Assembly: GCF_030867145.1 (NCBI RefSeq)
Contig: NC_134439.1
Span: 6,857,379 to 6,921,378, forward strand
Direction of reading: 5' to 3'
Origin: Opisthocomus hoazin
Taxonomy: Eukaryota > Chordata > Aves > Opisthocomiformes > Opisthocomidae
DNA length: 64,000 nt
Position numbers and translations under genes: made by a program. Shown piece after piece: positions 41,790 to 54,589 of the stretch. Below the pieces are notes generated by a model. It saw nothing but the letters and a program-made list of their open reading frames with translations, was not told the origin of the DNA and did no database searches. Positions within the stretch are counted from its first letter, which is position 1, and each line of letters starts with the position of its first letter.

Positions 41790-42030
41790 AACGGTTCAAA
41801 GCTGTGTCAGGGGAGATCGAGAGCTGACATTCAGAAACATTTCTTTACCAGAAGAGTGGTCAAACACTGGAACAGGAGTCCTAGAGAGGTAGTCGATGCC
41901 CCATGTCTGTCAGTGTTTAAGAGGCGTTTGGACAACGCCCTTAATAATATGCTTTAACTTCTGGTCAGCCCTGAAGTGGTCAGGTAGTTGGACTACATGA
42001 TTGTTGTGGGTCACTTCCAACTGAAATGTG
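41790..42030 (+). mobile_element. CR1-like 3' end, plus orientation
   Basis: TTCTTTACCAGAAGAGTGGT, GGCGTTTGGACAACGCCC and GGTCACTTCCAACTGAAATG are CR1 3'-end text. It faces the minus-strand fragment next to it and ends in the pentamer array. Confidence 0.85.
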
Positions 42031-42103
42031 CTATTCCTATTCTATTCTATTCTATTCTATTCTATTCTATTCTATTCTATTCTATTCTATTCTATTCTAA
42101 TAT
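42031..42103 (+). repeat. (ATTCT)n microsatellite at the CR1 tail
   Basis: About 14 copies of TATTC follow a CR1-like 3' end directly. CR1 elements end in short direct repeats related to ATTCTRTG, so this array probably grew from the tail. Confidence 0.92.
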
Positions 42104-42111
42104 TATAGTAT

Positions 42112-42262
42112 CCTTATTGTGTGTTGGTATTGTATGTTAGCCCTTTTTGCTACAAGGGTGCATTTCTGGCTGATGGTCAGCTTGTTGTTGCCTGGGACCC
42201 CCAGGTCCTTCCCTGCAGAGCTGCATTCCACTTGGTCATCCCTCAGTATGTACTGTACTCAG
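42112..42262 (-). mobile_element. CR1 fragment
   Basis: GGCTGATGGTCAGCTTGTTG and CCCCCAGGTCCTTCCCTGCA are antisense CR1 ORF2 text (LVDDRLT and AGRDLGV regions). It is short and truncated. Confidence 0.75.
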
Positions 42263-42892
42263 TTAGTGTACTCAGACCTCTTTTCATTACTTAGGCACAC
42301 CAATGCACATGCATGCACACACAGAGATGAAAGGACTCTCAGACTCTGTCTCGCCAATACTTAGCCACAAGGCCTATGGTATATCTGGCAGCTGGATCCC
42401 AGATATGTTCTCCTATTTCCTGGCTACTCCAGCTTGAAATCCACTAGGGTCAAACACCTCAAAATAGAAACCAGTCTCATTCAAGAAAATAATTAGGAAT
42501 AAATTTTAATAAGAAGATGGGACAGACCGGCAATTAGAGTCAGGACTTGGCCAGACAAGCATACTAACCAGTGATCTCTTTACACTCCACTGGCCCCTTT
42601 ATATCTTACTCCTTCTATTTTCCCGTGCTCCTCCCCAGTTCACCCTGGTTTTTCTCTTTCCCTGGCTTTAGTCCCTCCCTTCAACATCACAAAATCCCCT
42701 TAAAACATCCCGTAATAAGTCTTCCACAATCCCAAAGTGCTCTTCCTCCTGATCCCGTAGTCTTATACCCCCTTCAGTCTGTATGGAATTTGGGGGAAGT
42801 TTCTGTGGTTGACTCAGCTTGGTGGATTTCACATATGGACAACAGGTTAATTATACCCCTTGCATAACTCTAGTAGTCAATTCACTATGCTC
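42263..42892. other. Intergenic DNA
   Basis: No gene was recognised. Pyrimidine-rich sequence occurs at 42570-42760. Confidence 0.4.
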
Positions 42893-43298
42893 TGTTGCGT
42901 GTTTTAGCCCCAGCCTGCAACAAAGAATCATGCCGCCGCTCATTCACTCCTCCCCCCAGTGGCATGATGTGAAGAATCAGAAAAAAAAGGCAGAACTGGT
43001 GGGTTGGGATAAAGATGGTTTAACAGAACAGCAAAGGAAGAGAAAAATAACAACAATAATACTGATAAAAACCATATACAAAGAAAGGGATACACAGTGC
43101 AATTTTTCTCACTGCCCAATGCCCAGCCCACTCCTGAGCAGCGACTCCCCTCCACCGGCTAGCTCCTCCACCTATATTCCAAGCATGACATCATACGGTA
43201 TCATATATACTGTTTGGCTAGCTGGGCTCAGCCTTCCCAGCTGTGTCCCTTCCCCATTTCCCATGAAAATTAACTCTATCCTAGATAAAACCAGGACA
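42893..43298 (-). mobile_element. Solo ERVL-type LTR
   Basis: It starts TGTTGCGTGTTTTAGC and ends AAACCAGGACA. The ~406-bp length and internal order match the LTR at 30007 (GGTTTAACAGAACAGCAAAG versus GCAGTTTAACAGAACAGCAA). Five-base flanks (tgctc and tctgt) do not match, so no target duplication is seen. Confidence 0.75.
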
Positions 43299-43429
43299 TC
43301 TGTGTTCACTAAATAATTTCTTAGTGTTCCTCTGGCTATCGTTGTTCGCCTGATCTTCATCAGGTCTTTGTGTTTATGGTGAGTCACATTTAACCACATA
43401 AACCTAGCACATTTCACCCGTTTTGTAAC

Positions 43430-43875
43430 TGCTGCTCTGCAGGCAAAGGAACTTTAATTCTATTCCCAAAAGACATAAGTTTCTAGCCTCTTCCCTTGTG
43501 GCAGTCTCCATTACCATTCAAATTTGTCTCTAGCTGTCACTCCTTCAGTATATGATAAAGCTTAGGTTCTTGGTTCTTCAGGGTCTGAGAAAGTCCCTGT
43601 TGCTTTGCTGTTCCTCTTGCCTGACAGTGCAGTCTGTTCATCTCTTTCCACACGTCTTTCATCTGGTTATTCAATACATCAGCTGAAACACCCATCCTCC
43701 ATGTGAAGCTATCATCATTCCCAGCCCCAGGGAAAGACACCAGGCACTCCCTATAGCTGGAGACTTGGATGCTTCTCCCTCAGGAATTCTGTCTGGGTAA
43801 AGGCCTCTGATGAGGCAAAGACAGTTGGTTCAGATATTACCAGAGATGGTGTCGCTTGTTTATCTAATTTGTTCA
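43430..43875 (-). pseudogene. Unidentified coding-like remnant
   Basis: On the minus strand a protein-like text runs from about 43870, with LDKQATPSLVISEPTVFASS then EAFTQTEFLREKHPSLQ. After a one-base shift it continues in the 43740-43537 frame with GAGNDDSFTWRMGVSADVLN, MKDVWKEMNRLHCQARG and QTLKNQEPKLYHILKE, ending in a stop. AATTAAAG lies about 110 bases past the stop. Composition is that of a soluble, partly coiled-coil host protein, not of CR1 or a retrovirus. I cannot name it. A decayed retrocopy or an old exon are both possible. Confidence 0.4.
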
Positions 43876-44935
43876 TTCATATGCTTTGAATCCTGTACCT
43901 GTTAATACTTAGCCCAGAGGAATCCCAGCAGAGACAGAGGTGGCTGATTGACTTCCTTTCTTACTATACATGCTTGCCATGTGGGTGTGACTCCATAAGA
44001 GAGTCCAGTGTCTGCTAAGTTAATCCCAAAATGGAAGCACTCTGCCAAAATCATCAGAAAGAAGCTTTCTACATTGTGATTAGCACCCATAGTGTATTTC
44101 TTTCTGACTGCAGACAAGGTCCATCATCATATACTTTTATGCAATAATGCAACTTTTGATTAATCAAAATAAATTCTAAAGCATGAATCTTCCTGCAGAT
44201 GCATGTATTGAACAGAAGAAAAAGGGTTCCATTCAAACCAAAATAAAACCAAAAAACCAATAATACAAACTAAAATTTTGTTTCACTGAGAATCAATTTA
44301 TAAGCATTATTTTGGGAACAATCTTTAGCTGGTAAAGCTACTGAAATAGTTTGTAATGTCACTACACAGAACAATGATCTTGGATGTTCCAAGCCCCCAT
44401 CGCCTCTTGCTGGATCTGTCATGACATGAAACACACTACCATAAAGAAACTTAAACACTATTAAGGAGTTTTAACATTCAAAATCTTCATAAGATATTGA
44501 CAATAATGAGAAGTTTGGTCACAGTTCTCCACAAGCAGATAGGCATGCAGAAAGATGTGTGATAAGAATACGGAGTTCAGTGCCATGAATATTGTCAGAG
44601 GACTTGCCTGGGTGAAAAAAACGAGTACTTTGTGATGTTTCCTACATGGACTAGTGGAGTCCTGTCTTTACTAGTCTAACAACTTACATGTTCTGAGGTT
44701 TTCACTGGGGAAAAAACTTTGTTGATCCACTTCAAAAGAATCCCAGGACTTACTTAGCCTGCATGCAGCTTAGATATTTCAGGAACAAAATGGGAAGTGA
44801 AAGATAGAAAGATTCAAACTGAAGCTATAGTCGCTTTCACTAAGCCCTTCTAAACTGTATTTCTTAAACTGTGGAGACCTATATATTTTGTATCCCTTTG
44901 TAGCTTTTTGTGAAAACTCATACGTTTTAAAATGT
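43876..44935. other. AT-rich intergenic DNA
   Basis: No supported feature is present. Confidence 0.4.
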
Positions 44936-45520
44936 CTTAATTAAAGAACCTGGATATATGGTCAGAGAATGATACTGTTGATGATATGAAACTGAGGAGA
45001 CTGTTGACATGCTGGAGAGCAGAGCTCCTATTTGTGAGGACCTCAACAGGCCAAAGAAATGAGCTGACGAGAACCTCGTGGATTTCATTAAGGACAAATG
45101 GAAAGTCTGGCACCCACACAAGAGTAACTCTATCCAACAGGAGAGCCTGGGGCCTTGTAGCAAAGCATCTGGGTTTGCAAGTTGAACAGGTGGCAGCACA
45201 TCGTGGCAGCAAAGACAACCAGACAAATTCTCATCTCAATTAGTAAAACTGCAGCCAGCAGGGTGATGGAAGTGAAATTTATCCTCTGTTTGGCACTTGT
45301 GAGATCCCTGTTTGCAGTACTGTGTCCAGTGTGGGATTGCCTAGGACAAGAAAGACCGTGATGTACAAACTGTATTAAAACAGTGAAGGGCCATTTCTGC
45401 CTTTTCCAATTACAAAAAGATGGCTGGAACACAAGACATTGAAGGAGAAACTGAGAAAGGTGGCTATGTTAGGAAGAGAAGGCTAAAGGGAGATGTCATT
45501 GCTCTCCACACCTCCTAAAT
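44936..45520 (+). mobile_element. Old CR1 fragment
   Basis: Degenerate CR1 ORF2 text can be followed in order: GATGATATGAAACTGAGGAG (ADDTKL region), GGAAAGTCTGGCACCCACAC, AGTACTGTGTCCAGTGTGGG (QYCVQ region) and GGAAGAGAAGGCTAAAGGGA. There are many indels and no open frame. Confidence 0.7.
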
Positions 45521-47588
45521 GAAAGAGTGTAACAAATAGATCTAGACAGGTGAGCAGAAAGGACCATAGGTGGCAACAAGAAATTCCAGTGAGATACAAG
45601 GATTCTTTTATTTATTTTTGCCTTTGTCCTGAGGGTGGTCAGTATTAGGTTATGTGATGAAAGCTTGTCTGCTGATCCACAAAGAAGCACAGAAAACAAA
45701 GGAGACCAAGAGCAGGTGGGGAGCACAAAGAATACCCTGCTGGGCTACTCCCATGCTCATCACATTCTTCCTGCTCCGGAGAAGTGGAGCTCCAGAATGG
45801 TCCTGTTTTCCAATTGCAAACACTCCACTGTCTCAGATATCCTGAGACATCTCAGTGGCTATAGATGACTTCCTGTAGGTACCTGAATCACTCTTGTGTA
45901 TCACTCATATCATCCAATGTGGAGTGAGTCCTACCGAGTGATATTCTTACTCCTGCAACCCAGTGTCCCATCATAAACAACCGCTCAGATTTTGGTATAT
46001 ATACTGTCTTGGGAAAGTCATCTTTTAAAAGAATCAGGTCCTTTGATAAAATAAACTTAATACTGTTTTTCACCATTGTTTCAGAGTGTAGCACTAGGAA
46101 GCAGAGCTGTTTCTGATGTGTACAGGGATGACCAATAGATAACTTGTGTCTTACCATGATGATTACACATTATAGTGTGCCTAATTGTCTTACTTCTGAT
46201 ACATACTGAACTGAGTGAAAGGAAAATTGGTCTTTTGTTGTTTATGAGACAGTATATGGTGATCACGAAAATGGTCCTCTGTTCGTGGAGCACAGAGAGT
46301 ATCAATTAACCTATGTGCTCTGAAATGAGACAATCATTCTTGTGCTAGCAGATTGGTTTAACTTCAAATTGGGAGAGATCAGGAACTAACTGCAGCAAGT
46401 CAGTGTTCACACATACGACTGAGTCACAGGAAGACCCACACTGAGAAACATGGATGAGCAGGACGCATTTTAGATACAGAGCAAACAACAGCAGGGTTTG
46501 GAGCTCAGATTTTCCCATTGATATTGAAAATGTCTTGAATTTGCCTTGGTCTTTCAGTCTTTGCTCACATCCCTTGCTTCTTGTACTCTCTTCCCCAGAC
46601 AATGAAGTTGCTTTCCAAGATGCTGAGTGCTTGCATCCCAAGGCACTAGAGTTTCACGAAGTTTTAACTAGACTTCTGTGTTCAGCCAAGTCTCTCCCAG
46701 GGGAGGCACTGGGCTGTAGAGAATTGGGGAGAGGACCAATTAACAGCTAGGAAAGTTTTTTATCTCAGGAGTCAGTCTAATCCCAGAAGTCCTTGTTAGC
46801 TCCTGTTAATTGCTCTTAGGATTTTACTGAAGACAAACATTATCTGTCTAGATGAGACTGGGAACACCAGTCTCTCTGAAGTTACAGCCTCATAACATCA
46901 GATTTGGAGAGAGTTAGGGTTTTTCAAAAACTTCTGAACAGCAAGTGCACCTGCATGGAAATAGGGCCTTGCTTAACCCTGGCCGGAGAAAGCAAAATGT
47001 TGTTGAACTCCCAGGAGCAAGGACCAAAGGCTGCAAAGATTACTTCTCTGCAACGGATAGAGATCATAGGCAGTATTCCTGGCTGGTGCAAATTGTTTTA
47101 ACCAAAACTAATGCACTTTTACTGAATCAAGCTCAAAAGTTCAAAGCCGCATGATAGTGCAAAGCAAAAAAAACTCCACTCAAACGAGCAGGGCAGGATG
47201 TTCTCCTGTATCTTCGAGTGTAAAACAGCAATGAGTGCCCTGGAAACCCTCAGGCTAAACCTGCTTTTCCTCTTCACTACCAGTACATAAGGAGGTATAT
47301 TAAAAAATGCTCCTTTTGTATCAATGTGCTGATTCCCTTTTTCACACCAGAATCTACAGATGAACATTAGGCTGGTGCCTCAGAGTGAGAGGGGAATGGG
47401 GCCATACTGTTCTGAGTTACAGACTCTTCCTTTCCAGTGTCAAAGCACTGCACTGTCAAAGTACACCCAATGTATTGCATAGCAGGATCAGGTAAGGAAC
47501 AGCCCTTTTTCTAGGCTATAACTTTCAGTCTGGGCCCCATTAAAGTGGCCAAAGGAGACTGCTATCTGAAAGCAATTAGTCACCTTAC
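45521..47588. other. Intergenic DNA
   Basis: About 2 kb without a recognisable gene. Open frames of 60-100 codons show no family features. Confidence 0.4.
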
Positions 47589-49500
47589 ATGGCATTTACT
47601 GGTAAACCTCAGCTGTGTTCCAAGCAAACAGGAGCCCAGAGTTTTGGACTCAACTATGCTGGTCCGACGCACACCTGTACCCCAGTAACTCAGGGTGTTA
47701 TTCAAGCCCTGAACCTTTTGCTGAAGTGTCCTATTCATCACACTACTTGTCAGTCACAGCACATTTCATATGTATTAAACTATTGTTCTCTCTTGGATAG
47801 TCCATTCTATCCTTTATCCATGCTATCCGTTGTCTTAACCATGTTATCCACATGCCAGTATGATGTTATCTCACTATTGTCTCCAACTCCTTATGAAATC
47901 CCACTCCCTCACTTGGTCTGTTGTACCAAATACAGTTCTTAGTTGTCTGAATTTTGTTACCCAACTTTGGTGTCCTCTGCTCCAGCTGCTGTTTGAATTA
48001 ATGTAGTACTGTTGCCTAGCCTATTCACCATGCCCCGTTGCCAATTACTTAGTCTGAACTAATCCATACCCCATTGACTCTAACCATTTCCCTAGCCCAC
48101 TCTATTCATTTAATGTTCTTTTGCCGTACTACCCCAGCATGTCCTGACCATTATGTTCGATCCATTGGCCTCGGACATACTCCTCATCCTTCTGACTTTG
48201 TACTGTCCACACTAACCACACTAACTGTGCTTTGGCCTTATCCATTTTTCATTCCTTCACCACCCCAGTTCAGCATATGTGAGTTAACCTATTGGTGTGG
48301 CCTTTTCCACCTCTGTCAAAACAGCCTCTTGTCTAATGAACACATCTGATTCCTGTGTCATACCTGACCTTTGACCCTAAATTAGTGTTCTGAAATTCCC
48401 CATATATTATTCTGTTGACCTGACTTGGCTTATCCACTTTAACATATGCCATTATCCTGCTCCAGTTACCTTTACCACACTACTGACGGCTGCTACTTCA
48501 TCATGCATCATGGCCTTTTGAAGAACTTCAACCTTCAAAGACATCTCTACCATCTGCCATTGTGCTATAAACCCCTGCTAGGCTTGACCCCCAAAACCAT
48601 GTCCATTTTTGCTACCCACTACTCCATCTGGGTCAGTCATAGTTCCATGGTGGACTGAAATACCTCTGCAGTGCCTTGGTTCCTCCATTTCCTCCTACCT
48701 CTTCAAAAATCACACTGGTTTAAAACTGACTGAAACCAAGGTCTTGCTCAGCAAGTGGAGCTATGCCAGTCAGGATCAGCTGTTCTCTACTCTATTGATA
48801 ATCATATATGCGAAACCCTTTGGAGTTCTTTTCTTTATCTGCAATTTTCAGTGCACTCCTACAGTATGATCCTCCTGATGTTTGTTATGCAGAGACATCT
48901 ATTACCAAACTCTGTAGGCACAGACTAGGAAAACAGCCTTGAACATATTCATAATGTGTAAGAGGTTACTAGGAAGATGAAAATACTAGTTGTCTGAATT
49001 GATGGTCTGAGGCAACTGGAAGCGTAAGTGCACAGAAGGAAGAAGTGTGCACGTGGGAGAGTGTTCCTGCCGAAACCCAGCAGTACCTGACTTGCAGAAC
49101 ACAGCCTATTCCAGCTCTATGAGCTAATCACATTTGAAAGTGTCTCCAGATTTGCCTAGGAAGACAGCTGCAGCAAAGAATCTTTGATAATTTTGACTGT
49201 GGGAGGCTGTAAGATTCACCTTGGCATACTCCAAGTACCTACATTAAGCCACTCTCACAGGCTGGCCTTTTATATGTAACTGACTTCCCTGATCATGTTT
49301 ATCAATATCAACAGACTGCTGTCTTCTGGCTTACCCTGTATGTACTGCTGTTTCCTCACCTCCCTATGTGTTTTGCCATAAGCCTTGCCTCATTCCTCAG
49401 TTGTGTATTATGTTCTGATTTGATTTCCTGAATACAAACCACAGCCTTGTCTTAGCTTGCTCCATCATTGCTTCAGCCTGCACATTCCATATTGCACCAC
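47589..49500. other. Pyrimidine-skewed unclassified DNA
   Basis: The plus strand is strongly C+T biased over much of 47690-48720, with recurring words such as TATCCA, CTGACC, CCACACTA and CTTAT. There is no coding signal, array period or known repeat end. It looks like a decayed repeat of unknown type. Confidence 0.35.
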
Positions 49501-50294
49501 TCAGTAAGCATCTAACCCATTGCCTGGTCAAGCACTTTCCTGCAACCTGCTACTCTGGTATGGTCTTTACTTCCTAAGCTGCTGTTGGTCCTGATCATGA
49601 TGTGTTTGAACCAGGTGAACACATAGCCAGCTTTCTGACCTAGACTTCCCTTCTTCATCCAGACCCCTGGTATGCTACATTCATGCCAAGCCCATCCCTC
49701 AGGCTTGTTCATTCACATTCTGTCACCAATACTTTCCAAGTGCCTGACAGCAATGCAACATCTTATTTGATCTAGTATATCTGTAGTGACTCTCAGCTGC
49801 TGAAGTCCTCTTTTCTGCTGAGTAACCCTGGTGTGGCAGGGTTAGGGCAAGATTACTTTATGCTGCTGCATTCTACCGTTTCTGCTGGCTCACATGCAAG
49901 AAATAGCTTGCAATGAATGCTTCTGGGCAGCAGATGGAAGCAGTAGCCTGAATATGTGCTGGAGGCACCATCTCCAGAGACCCGAGTGTCAACTGCTAGA
50001 GCTGCTACTGCAGAAGGAACAGTTGCAGAGGGACCAGGGGAAGCAGTTCTTCAGACTTGCAGAACAGTGCCATATGCACTGCTGGACTTATTTCTGAAGA
50101 TGCCTTGGTGTATGGCTGGGAAATTCATTGGAAGTAGAGAATAGAGTGGCCGCAAGTTTGACCTGTCTCCTGCCTTAGCTTGATTCACCTTTGCAGAACA
50201 GGACATTGTTCTGACACACACATTCATTTTGACTCATTGCATAGCCTGGTCCAGTCAACAAGGCTGGTGAGGTGTCTAGACAACAAGTCTTACT
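49501..50294. other. Intergenic DNA
   Basis: No gene is recognised. The first half continues the pyrimidine-rich texture. The rest is mixed. Confidence 0.35.
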
Positions 50295-50697
50295 AGAAAC
50301 AGCTGAGGGAGCTGGGGCTGTTTGGTCTGGAGATGAGGAGGCTGAGGGTGGTCCTTCGTGCTCTCTACAACTACCTGAAAGGAGGTTGTAGTGAGGTGGG
50401 TGTAGGTCTCTTCTCCCGACTAGCTAGTGATAGGATGGGAGGCAATGGCCTCAAGTTCTATCAGGGGAGCTTTAGATTAGATATTAGGAAAAATTTCATT
50501 ACTGATAGAGTGGTCAGACATTGGAATAGGCTTGCCAGGGAGGTGGTTGAGTCACCATCCCTGGAGGTATTGAAAAAGCATGTAGATGTGGCATTTCAGG
50601 ATATGGTTTAGTAGGCATGGTGGTGTTGGGTGGATGGTTGGACTTGGTGATCTTAGCAGTCTTTTCCAACCTATGATTCTATGATTCTATGTTTCTA
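50295..50697 (+). mobile_element. CR1 3' end, relatively intact
   Basis: A 92-codon frame has [20 protein letters not shown] and [20 protein letters not shown] and ends at a stop near 50611. The 3' end reads GTTGGACTTGGTGATCTTAG and then ATGATTCTATGATTCTATGT. It is close in sequence to the 3' part of the CR1 at 34058-36895, so both belong to the same subfamily. Confidence 0.92.
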
Positions 50698-53600
50698 TAC
50701 ATTTTCTTAGAAGCCTGCATATGCTATGACCCTGGTCCTATCAAACCTGACCCACAGCCTATTATTTCTCTTCGGAGTCCATACCTTCAGTCTTAAGCCA
50801 CTGCTTTATCACGCTATGGACTAGTCCATAGGTCATAACACACTGTTCCATTCTGATTCATACTTGTCACTCACCTCCGGTCTGCTCCACCTTAACAGCC
50901 TGACACTTAGGCTGTTCCAGCCACCTCAGTTCTCTGACATAGCCAGTCCTTCTGCATTCACAAGCTGGACTGGCCTGGTCTGTTAGTATTCCACTGTCCT
51001 GGACAGGTTCAGTTACATGCCTTATCCTCACTCAGGTACCAATTAAAATACACAGTCCCCTGCTCACTCAGTTTCCTTTGTAAAAAAACTAGAAAAAAAA
51101 TAGCTAATGTCTGGGGATTCTTTTGAATGCATCACACTGAATTCCCTTCAAACTGAAAGACTCTACCAGAAAGTGATCCTGACGTTTGAAGGCAACAAGC
51201 TGTGAGTACTATCTTATGTTCACTGACTACAAATCCACCTGCATTTCAGGTTCCTACAGCCAATGGTTAAAGAAGCTTGCAATTATCTTGTACAGGCTCT
51301 AGGTGGAGCTTATAACCCAAAATATGCAACCTTGCTACCCGCAAGATTGTTTTTTCCAGGAGGGGGAGTTTACACAGGAGTCTTCGTTCTCTTTCAGAAG
51401 GTTCTGAGGCCTCACAAGCTTTTGTCTTCCAGGGCTAATCCTCACTTAGTGTCAGGTGTTAAAAGCCAAAAGTTTCTGAAGGTGGAACAACTTTTAATGA
51501 GGTGACCAACAAGCAGAAAATAATTGATTCCAGCTAGGAGCATGGACCATAACTCATACTGCTGCCTTGCTCCGTTCCATTCCGTTTAACAAAATGACAG
51601 AACTGGCCTACCACAGCCCTTTGGTTTGGCATGTTGAACCCTAATGTAATTCCTGGCCTTGACAGATCTTACTAAAACGTTATACAGACGTGTTTCAAAA
51701 AATCAATCAACGGCCTGGACTTATTCAAAAAGAAAAAAAGAAAGGGGAGGAGGAGGTAAGAGACTGATAGCTTTGTAGCTTTGTCCACTCCTAGTAATAG
51801 AGTACTTTGGCCCTATACATGGAACTTATTGTGATGATCTCAGTTAGCTCACCCAGGGTACACTAGTTCCTATCCTGTCAATCTGTGCTCAATAGTCTTC
51901 TCTAGGGGAGCTGATTAAGTTAAGATAGAGGATTAATTGATTAAAAGGTTAATTAAAAGGGTATGAAGCTGGTGTCTGATGTCCATTATTATAATCTGGG
52001 ATTTCTTTAATCTGAAATTTCCCCCTCGCCTTTCCAGAAATGGAGCTGTTTTGTCAGCCATGAGACAGATTGAACTTGGATCCACTCCCAAAGACTTAAT
52101 CTGTCTAGTCATGATTGAAAGTCCTCCAAGCTAATCATGGGTGACCTGGGACAAAGGTTTTCTAAGAAAGAACTCCTAGTCAAGATATTCTAGCCCTATA
52201 TCAGTCCAATTGCAGGCAGAGTGAAAATCATAGCACTGTTATTTTACATCAGTAATAGATATGAGTGAAGAGAAAGTAGTGGAGCTATCTTGATTACGTT
52301 AACTTGACCCATTAGACTAAAGACATTTAATGCGATCTGGATATCTGGTACCCATTCTCAACCTTGAGATCAAAATTTGCTTCATATTTGAGTCCTGATG
52401 GAAGGAAGAACTGTGAGATTATCTTAAAACTATATCCTGGCCTGATCTCTTTTTTTTTTTTTTCTTCTCTGCCCTGGTCCTATTTGTTACTGTGTGTGGT
52501 CAATTTTAAACCAGCAGTGTTAGTTCCAAGTTTGAACATCTGAACCTAATCCACTATTCTTATGTGTCAGTCAACTATCCTACTAATTTCTTGCCCAAAT
52601 CCATTGCCCTTAGTTCATTAATTTAGTTTGTCCTGTTTGTTTTACACCCACTGTCTCAATCTGGTTCAAAACAGTTGTTTCATTGACACACTCCAGCCCC
52701 AACAAAACAAAATACAGTCTCCTATGGGCTGATTTATCCATGCTCAGATACTATCCACTCTTCAAAGAAGCAAGATTTAGTGTTGATGGAAAACAAAAGT
52801 CAGAATGCTGTGATAGCAGTAGATTATCTGTATTATTTGAACCTGAGCTTTAGTAAGAACCTCTTAACTTAAGAACACTGGCATCTAGGTCTCATTCATT
52901 CAAGTGAAATCACCTATCTTCTGCTTACTGGGACCAGAAACTTTGTCACCCATTGAGGTATGCTCAGTTACACCAGTGAGATCTTAGCCCACTCATGGCA
53001 AAGAAGTAGTAATAATATACTTCAGAGATTTCACAGATGTATTTCAAGAGACCTACTCTTCCTAATTTATATCACAGGAGCACTTAAGTACAGAGGTGCT
53101 AAGAGAGTGACAGCAAATCTACTCCAGCTCACAGTCTTAGCCATAATATCCTGACACATATTTAACTTTAGTGGAAACCTGCCCACAAGTTTTTAATTTG
53201 CAGATTCAATGTGGACAAGCACATGGAGCTAAAAGATCCGAGATATTTGTTCTATATGGATGGGACTACTAAGGAACCTAAGGAAATTAGGACATATTGG
53301 TTTCATTTTGCCTTTTCAGTTCTTTTTTAAGCTCTGAAAGGCATCCTGGTTGAAACTTACTCCTAGGTCAGGAGCAATGAAGACTTCCTGCGCTGTTCTG
53401 ACCTATCAGTTTTAACTTTCCGTTCTGGGTTCTTTTTCCCACATTGTCTCAATGTGACTCAGTGTCATATCCCAACACACTGTCTGGCCTGAGATGGTTA
53501 CGTCAGCTCCTTGTTCTTGCCTGACCTCTCAAGCGAAAATATTCCATCTGGCCTGCATACATACTTATTACCAGCTCCTTACAGTTTTTCCTGTAAAAGA

Positions 53601-54589
53601 GGTAGAATAGACTACAGGAGTGGTTTACATATCCATAACCCATTCCATCTCTGATAATGGAAGGCCTTGGCCTTGTCAACACACTATGACCTGCTAATGT
53701 GTGTCAGACTGTCAAGGAGGCTAAACTGTTAGCCTTTAGAGACTGGTTTCTTATTCCCAATGGGGCTATATTTGGGAAGCTAGTGAGGATAAATCTCACC
53801 ACAAATCTTTATACTGCCTTAAAAGTTTGACTGCAACTCGGCACAGACACCCTATTAAACCATCACTTGCAGCCAGGTGTTTGACTGAACAGAAATCATA
53901 TACTATGACTTTTTGGTATCTGGCCTACATTCACTCTCGGAGGGTCAAACTGATTTTCAAAGAATAGGAGAAAGTTTCACAGATGTGTAGACCATTTTTC
54001 TGTGTCCAAGATAAATCATATCCATCAATGCCTCAAAACTGATTAATCTGTATCCCACAGATATGACCAATTCACTTCTACACACTGTACTTCTCTGGCT
54101 CATATGAAGAGTTGGCCACTATGGCTGCAACTATATTAGTAAATTAGGCATTGTTAGCCACTAGAATATGATCACCCATGACGCTGCAGGCATAAGATGG
54201 GGGGCTAGTGCCAGGACCCTCAGTGTACTAACAGGCCTTCATTGCTCTGACGAGCTGCTCCTTGGGCTTCCATCCCCATCCTCTGTGATCAGGGGCTCTG
54301 TATGCCTGCCGCAGCTCTCTTGCTGGTTTGCTGTCTGGATTTCCTGAGATGACCTATGACATACTTTTTACCTTGTCTTTGCCTGATGATCACTTGTTGT
54401 CAGCTGTTCTTGCCACCACCCTGCTCTGCTCACCTATCACGAGGTCCACAGGACTGTATCCTGTCGTTGGACTTGTGTTGTGGCCACCCTCAGCTCATGA
54501 GTGCATTCCTTTAGGGAGCAGCACTTCTCCTGCCACTCCCTGATGTGAAGAACAGCTACTATCCCGCTCCTGACTACAGTCTTGCTCAT
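50698..54589. other. Gene-poor DNA with pyrimidine-rich patches
   Basis: No gene is seen. Patches at 50710-51060, 52450-52740 and 53390-53600 share the C/T-rich, CTGACC/CTGGTC-rich texture of 47.7-48.7 kb. A T-run lies at 52450-52464. Other parts are AT-rich. Confidence 0.35.
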
